In this document: positions 37,680 to 42,195 of the stretch, in pieces | How positions within the stretch are numbered: the first letter of the stretch is position 1 | Layout: each line of letters opens with the position of its first letter | DNA from: a virus | Strand: one strand, 5' to 3' | IMG/VR virus record: IMGVR_UViG_3300021371_000037 | Span: 1-42,195 of that record | DNA length: 42,195 nucleotides | Position numbers and translations under genes: made by a program | The notes under the pieces: model-generated | Database searches by the model: none | What the model was told of the DNA's origin: nothing | Seen by the model: the letters and a program-made list of their open reading frames with translations, nothing else

Positions 37680-40262
37680 ATGGCACTCGGAGACGGAAAA
37701 GCTAAAAAAGAAGCACAAGACTTAAAACAGGAGTTAGCATTTATGTATGATGCTATTACCTCTTTGGGTGATAAATTAATTGATTCTTTTGAACAAGCAG
37801 TTGATGAAGCAGGTAATATGAATAATGCCTTTGAAATTGCTAGTAAAACATTCCAAAGAGGTTTAGCTGCTGATCTAAAACAAAGTGTAAAAAATACAGA
37901 TGCATTAATTGATTTGTATGCTAAATTAGGTAGAGATGCTATTACTCAAAAAGATATAGCTAAAGAACAAGAAAAAATAGATTCTAATCGACTTAGATTA
38001 CAAATTAAAAGAAAAGCTTTAGGTAATTCTATTACTAATAAACAAAAAGAATTTTTTACATTACAACAAAGTGAGTTAGATAAACAACAAAAAACTCTTA
38101 ACACAATAAATACTAAAAATGATCTTTTACAAAAACAAAAAGGATTTTTCCAAATAATCTCAGAAAATGCTGGTGGTTTAGCTGATAAATTAGATAAAAG
38201 TGGTACTCTATCAAAAATACTTCAAGGTAATATTTTAAAAACATTAACTCCCCTTAGATTATTTGAAATAGTAGTTTTAGGTATATTTAATGCTTTTAAA
38301 GGTCTAGATAAAACTACAAAAGATGTTGCTCAACAATTAGGAGTAAGCTATCATGAAGCACAAGGGATGAATAAAGAATTCTCCCAAATTGCACAAGATT
38401 CTAATAGTATTTTTGTTACTACCCAAGGAGTTGCAAAATCTCAAATAGAATTATCTAAAATTCTTGGAACTAATGCAATGTTTACTGCTGAGATGTTACA
38501 AACTCAAACGCAGTTAACGCACCAATTAGGGTTAAGTGCCGAAACGAGTGGAGAAATTGCTAAACTTGGTTTATTAACGGGTCAGACATCAAAAGAAATA
38601 GCATCTAATGTATTAGGCCAATCAGTAGCTATGAATGCTGCTAATGGTACTGCAATTACAGAAAAAGAAGTATTAAAAGAAGTAGCAAAACTATCCAGTG
38701 CTATACAATTAAGTATGGCTAATAATCCTATTGAATTAGCTAAAGCAGTCCAAACTGCTAAACAATTTGGTATGGAATTAAGTGCTGTTGATGGTATAGC
38801 AGGTAGTTTACTTAATTTTGAAGATTCAATTAGCAATGAATTAGAAGCAGAATTATTATTAGGTAAAAATATTAATTTAGAAAAGGCTAGACAAGCAGCC
38901 TTAAATAATGATTTAGCAACCGTTGCTCAAGAAGTTGCTAAACAGGCAGGATCAGCAGCTGATTTTGCTAAAATGAATCGCCTCCAGCAAGAAGCATTAG
39001 CTAAAGCTGTAGGAATGAATAGAGAAGATTTAGCAAAATCTTTACAAGACCAAGAAATACTATCTAAATTAGGAGGAAAAGATGTAGATACAAAAGCTGC
39101 ATATAATAGATTAGTTCAAGAAGGATACTCACAGGAACAAATAGCAGCTAAGCTAGGAGATAAAAAATTAGCAGATGCACTACACGCAGAATCTATACAA
39201 GATAGATTTAATGCTTCTATTAAAAAGGCCCAAGAATTATTTGTACAATTAGCAAATGCTTTAATGCCTATTATTGAACCCATAGCTGATGCCGTAGGTT
39301 TAATGGCTAGTTTAATTTCTAAATCTATGGGCTTCTTAAAAGTATTAGGGAGTATAATAGCAGCTTTTAAAGTTATTAAGTTTTTAGGTGACGATGTTTA
39401 TAGAAATGAATTATTGCGTAATACTGCATCTAAATTAGGTTTAGTAACTGAACAACAAAAAGTATTAAATAAGGGTAGAGAAACAGCTCTAGCAGTAGAA
39501 GGTGTGACTGTTGAAAAACTAAGTAATTTCCATAAAAACCAAGGTTTACTTACTCAAATAAAAAATAATGCTATAGAAAAATCCAATTTAGTCTTTGGAA
39601 AAGAAGGTCTAGCAATACAAGCAAAAGACTTAGTAATGGAAAAAGCAAAATTAGTCTTTGGAAAAGAAGGTCTAATAATGAAAACAGGAGAACTTGCTAT
39701 AGCAACTGCACTTAATATTAAAAAAGGTATTGCAAATACCTTATCAGCTGCAGGAGCAATGCTTGAAAATCTTAAATTATCTGCTCTTATATCACAGGGA
39801 GCAGCTATGGTAAAAAATATTGCAAAAGGGGCTGTATTTTTAGCCCAACAGTTAGCAACAGCAGCAGCTGCTTTAACAACAAATGCAGCAGCAACTTTTG
39901 GAATTGGGGCCGCTATAGCAGTAGGAGCAGCTTTAGCTGGTTATGCTGCTTTAAAAGCAATAACAGGTGATGATGTAATGTCACCTGGTTCTAACACATC
40001 AGGATATGGTAGTAGAACTTTATTAGGTCCTGAAGGAGCAATAGCATTAAATAACAAAGATACAGTTATAGCGGGTACTAAATTATTTAATCAAGGAAAC
40101 AATAATTCACCTACTTCATCAGGTCCTGTAAATGTAGTTCAAGATAATTCAAGAATGGAAAAATTGTTAGAAAGAGCAATAAACAAACCAGACCCTGTAA
40201 TTAAAATGAATGGTGATAAATTAGGTACTGCCATAGGTAAGTATTCATATTCTACTCAATAA
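37680..40262 (+). CDS. Tail tape measure protein (gp29-type)
   Basis: The 860-residue protein is mostly helical, with coiled coil in residues ~95-160 (AKEQEKIDSNRLRLQIKRKA). It has Ala/Gln-rich middle helices and hydrophobic segments near residues 525-570 (PIIEPIADAVGLMASLISKS...) and 720-765 (AATFGIGAAIAVGAALAGYAALKAI). These features, the length and the place after the baseplate/chaperone gene fit a tape measure. At ~1.5 angstrom per residue the tail would be about 130 nm. A 21-codon internal repeat is present: LVFGKEGL occurs twice, coded by identical 24-base stretches at 39588-39611 and 39651-39674. Confidence 0.85.
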   Translation: MALGDGKAKKEAQDLKQELAFMYDAITSLGDKLIDSFEQAVDEAGNMNNAFEIASKTFQRGLAADLKQSVKNTDALIDLYAKLGRDAITQKDIAKEQEKIDSNRLRLQIKRKALGNSITNKQKEFFTLQQSELDKQQKTLNTINTKNDLLQKQKGFFQIISENAGGLADKLDKSGTLSKILQGNILKTLTPLRLFEIVVLGIFNAFKGLDKTTKDVAQQLGVSYHEAQGMNKEFSQIAQDSNSIFVTTQGVAKSQIELSKILGTNAMFTAEMLQTQTQLTHQLGLSAETSGEIAKLGLLTGQTSKEIASNVLGQSVAMNAANGTAITEKEVLKEVAKLSSAIQLSMANNPIELAKAVQTAKQFGMELSAVDGIAGSLLNFEDSISNELEAELLLGKNINLEKARQAALNNDLATVAQEVAKQAGSAADFAKMNRLQQEALAKAVGMNREDLAKSLQDQEILSKLGGKDVDTKAAYNRLVQEGYSQEQIAAKLGDKKLADALHAESIQDRFNASIKKAQELFVQLANALMPIIEPIADAVGLMASLISKSMGFLKVLGSIIAAFKVIKFLGDDVYRNELLRNTASKLGLVTEQQKVLNKGRETALAVEGVTVEKLSNFHKNQGLLTQIKNNAIEKSNLVFGKEGLAIQAKDLVMEKAKLVFGKEGLIMKTGELAIATALNIKKGIANTLSAAGAMLENLKLSALISQGAAMVKNIAKGAVFLAQQLATAAAALTTNAAATFGIGAAIAVGAALAGYAALKAITGDDVMSPGSNTSGYGSRTLLGPEGAIALNNKDTVIAGTKLFNQGNNNSPTSSGPVNVVQDNSRMEKLLERAINKPDPVIKMNGDKLGTAIGKYSYSTQ
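39588..39674 (+). repeat. Two identical 24-base segments 63 bases apart in the tape measure gene
   Basis: 39588-39611 and 39651-39674 are identical and in the same frame (LVFGKEGL). They reflect a 21-residue duplication, a known way for tape measure length to change. Confidence 0.8.
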
Positions 40263-40276
40263 ACTATATTTTTACA

Positions 40277-40290
40277 ATATTTATAATAAA
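40277..40290 (+). promoter_or_regulatory. Late promoter element (exact)
   Basis: It lies 25 bases before the ATG at 40316. Confidence 0.65.
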
Positions 40291-40315
40291 TGTTTAACAA
40301 TTAAAATTTAAAATT

Positions 40316-40501
40316 ATGCCTTTACTTAAAAAATTTGAAACTGAAGGATCTACATTAACACCTTTAACAGGAAACCAACCTACAGCACCATTAAAAGGAG
40401 CAGGAACAATCCCAGTTAATAATACGTTCTCTAAAGGAACTTATGTTGATTACGTTTCAGAAACACCTAGAGCAGTAGATACTACAGGGAACGTACAATA
40501 A
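40316..40501 (+). CDS. Small protein between tape measure and baseplate gene
   Basis: The 61-residue protein is rich in Thr, Pro and Gly (STLTPLTGNQPTAPLKGAGT), with no hydrophobic segment. Small Thr/Pro-rich proteins at this position may be baseplate parts or assembly factors, but nothing specific is recognisable. It has a late promoter and ends three bases before the next ATG, with which it starts identically (MPL). Confidence 0.5.
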   Translation: MPLLKKFETEGSTLTPLTGNQPTAPLKGAGTIPVNNTFSKGTYVDYVSETPRAVDTTGNVQ

Positions 40502-40504
40502 CCT

Positions 40505-42195
40505 ATGCCTTTAGTAAATCTAAAAACCGACCTTAAATCCTTAAGGTATGGGAATGATAGACTGGATAATGGTTCAAGTAACCAACCTTATATCAAATCT
40601 TCTATACCAAGTGGATCAGGCCCTGGTTTAGGTGATACAGACTTTCTATTAAGAGGAGGTTCTTTATTACCTAGAGCTGTGGGTAGGGATGTTTCTAGAT
40701 TAACTCAAATGATGTTTGACTTTAAATCTCCTAATGGACTTTTATTTTCAGTTAAACAGAACCTTTTATCTAGAACAGGAGTTAATGTTAAAGCTCAAGG
40801 TAAAAGTTCATCATTAATTGGAGACCCTAATAGGTTACCTTTAAATAATGGTATTTATTTACCAACTTCAACTATATTACAAGCAGCTGCTAATCCTTTA
40901 GGGGGCCATTTGTTAAAACAAGGAATTAATCCCTTTATTAGTACAAATGATGTAGCTAATGGTAATATACTATCAACAGGATTTGGTCCTTCTTTTCCCT
41001 TAGCTCAACCTATCTATTTAGATACACTTGCTCAAAATGAAAGACAAAACCCTAATTTAGCCCCTACTAGTAGATTAATTCAATTTGCAAATTCTTTTAT
41101 TAAAGATGGAATACGCAAACCAGATAGCCCAGGTAGGTATATAGTGCAAGATGCAACAGAATTATATTCTTACTCTGGGGGACCAGGATCAACCTTAGGT
41201 ATAGGTAAAACAAACATTTCTATATCTAAAAATAGAACAGGAAGAAATAATCCTTTCTTAGCAGGTGATAAACAACGATCAGATCGTTTCTTTATTAACA
41301 GTAATAAAACAGTAAAACCAGCTTCATCTTCTTCTTCATTTGGCGATTCAACTCCAACATTTGGTACTTTTGGTTCTAGTGCCGCAAGTCTTAATTATGG
41401 AAGAGAAGATTATTCAGTTTTTGCTAGACCTTCAGTATATTATCAAGCAGCAAAAATCTTTAATAATACCCTAAGTAATGTTTATCAATCAGCCGGTGGT
41501 GTTGATCTTCTTCAAGGGAAATATAAACTAGTAAATAATACAAATGTTTTACAAGATTTTTCAACAAATGTATTTCAAACAGGTTCATTCCAATCTAATA
41601 AAGCAAATGTTACAGGTTTAGATACTACCTTAGATTATAACCAATTAATGGTTGCAGGTAACTCTGGGTCTGTAGATAATGCTATATTACAAGATTTTAG
41701 ACGAAGTACAAAATCTAATTCCCCTAAATCTATTAATTATACTGATCCTAACCAAAGATTAGATGGTAGAGTAAATTTAGGATCTCCTGGAAGTAATTTT
41801 GACAGAAAAAGTTATGTAATAGGTAGAGGAGAACCATTAGATAAAATTAATGCCCTAGCCTTATATCAATCCTCAGAAGTTGATACAAAAAAAGATATAA
41901 ATGATTTAGTAAAATTTAGAATAGGGGTAGTTAATAATAATGATCCTTCTTTAAAAACTTATATTCATTTTAGAGCTTATATTGATTCATTTGATGATTC
42001 ATATTCAGCTGAATGGGAATCTAGAAAATATATGGGTAGAGCAGAACCTTTATATAATTATCAAGGATTTGATAGAACTATTAATTTATCTTGGACTGTT
42101 GCCGCTCAATCAAAACAAGAATTAATCCCAATGTATCAAAAATTAAATTATCTAGCTTCAGTTTGTGCCCCAGATTATTCTGATAGCGGGTATAT
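40505..42195 (+). CDS. Baseplate / tail-tube-type structural protein, 5' part (runs off window)
   Basis: The frame is open from the ATG at 40505 to the window end, giving at least 563 residues. The N-terminal half is Gly/Pro/Asn-rich with an unusual Ser run (PASSSSSFGDSTPTFGTFGS, about residues 270-290). The visible C-terminal part, TYIHFRAYIDSFDDSYSAEW followed by KYMGRAEPLYNYQGFDRTIN and LSWTVAAQSKQELIPMYQKL, has the pattern of tube-like baseplate proteins (gp48/gp54-type or similar) of T4-like marine phages. Position after the tape measure agrees. The exact T4 equivalent is uncertain. Confidence 0.65.
   Translation, partial: MPLVNLKTDLKSLRYGNDRLDNGSSNQPYIKSSIPSGSGPGLGDTDFLLRGGSLLPRAVGRDVSRLTQMMFDFKSPNGLLFSVKQNLLSRTGVNVKAQGKSSSLIGDPNRLPLNNGIYLPTSTILQAAANPLGGHLLKQGINPFISTNDVANGNILSTGFGPSFPLAQPIYLDTLAQNERQNPNLAPTSRLIQFANSFIKDGIRKPDSPGRYIVQDATELYSYSGGPGSTLGIGKTNISISKNRTGRNNPFLAGDKQRSDRFFINSNKTVKPASSSSSFGDSTPTFGTFGSSAASLNYGREDYSVFARPSVYYQAAKIFNNTLSNVYQSAGGVDLLQGKYKLVNNTNVLQDFSTNVFQTGSFQSNKANVTGLDTTLDYNQLMVAGNSGSVDNAILQDFRRSTKSNSPKSINYTDPNQRLDGRVNLGSPGSNFDRKSYVIGRGEPLDKINALALYQSSEVDTKKDINDLVKFRIGVVNNNDPSLKTYIHFRAYIDSFDDSYSAEWESRKYMGRAEPLYNYQGFDRTINLSWTVAAQSKQELIPMYQKLNYLASVCAPDYSDSGY

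Noticed and set aside
1-42195. tRNA genes, insertion sequences, integrase or attachment sites
   Set aside because: None could be supported. The intergenic gaps are all under 200 bases and hold promoters, terminators or hairpins.

Overview
The window is a continuous piece (about 30% GC, nearly all genes on the + strand, gene ends touching or overlapping) of the virion-structure region of a T4-like myovirus. The order terminase large subunit, portal, prohead protease, scaffold, major capsid protein, neck and tail-completion proteins, sheath, tube, baseplate-type protein and tape measure is diagnostic of the T4-type module, but the proteins are divergent. A Bacteroidota (flavobacterial) host is inferred from four signs: almost no gene start has a Shine-Dalgarno sequence, starts instead sit behind A-rich stretches; a signal peptide ends in SFSQ; the two overlapping membrane-linked coiled-coil genes at 4720-5389 resemble a pair recalled from Bacteroidota phages; and three promoters fit TTTG-N20-TATATT, close to the Bacteroidota -33/-7 pattern.

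Layout. 1-1878: end of a structural-type protein, a cupin-like small protein, two short proteins sharing an N-terminal leader that resembles a T4 capsid-targeting sequence, and an untracked 21-residue cysteine-rich micro-ORF. 2010-4134: auxiliary genes (FAD-dependent oxidoreductase, small conserved protein, P-loop kinase-like ATPase). 4161-5389: coiled-coil protein and a spanin-like overlapping pair. 5393-15954: DNA packaging and head (TerL, portal, several head-module proteins, protease, scaffold, capsid), closed by a strong terminator. 16152-20900: PhoH, small structural proteins and gp13/14/15-like neck and tail-completion proteins. 20905-27662: fibre genes, including two paralogues with collagen-like Gly-Ser-Ser/Thr tracts; the 1422-residue one also carries a C1q-like domain, a cysteine-rich head and a self-cleaving S74 chaperone. 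27720-33309: a glycosylation cassette with a GT9-like enzyme, a 1247-residue fusion of four enzyme domains and another GT-like protein. 33343-42195: sheath, tube, T4_baseplate-type protein with a probable frameshift extension, tape measure and the start of a baseplate or tail-tube-type protein.

How the parts work together. Late structural operons are preceded by a repeated element, ATATTTATAATAAA (8 exact copies plus variants), the likely counterpart of the T4 late promoter TATAAATA. The auxiliary genes and the glycosyltransferase cassette instead have the TTTG-N20-TATATT class. The most interesting system is the pairing of very long Ser/Thr-rich fibre tracts with an adjacent enzyme containing a domain of the bacterial autotransporter O-heptosyltransferase (TibC-like) family, which in bacteria glycosylates serines of repetitive adhesins. 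The inference is that the phage glycosylates its own fibres. No tRNA, CRISPR, insertion sequence or integrase was seen, and no intergenic gap exceeds 200 bases.
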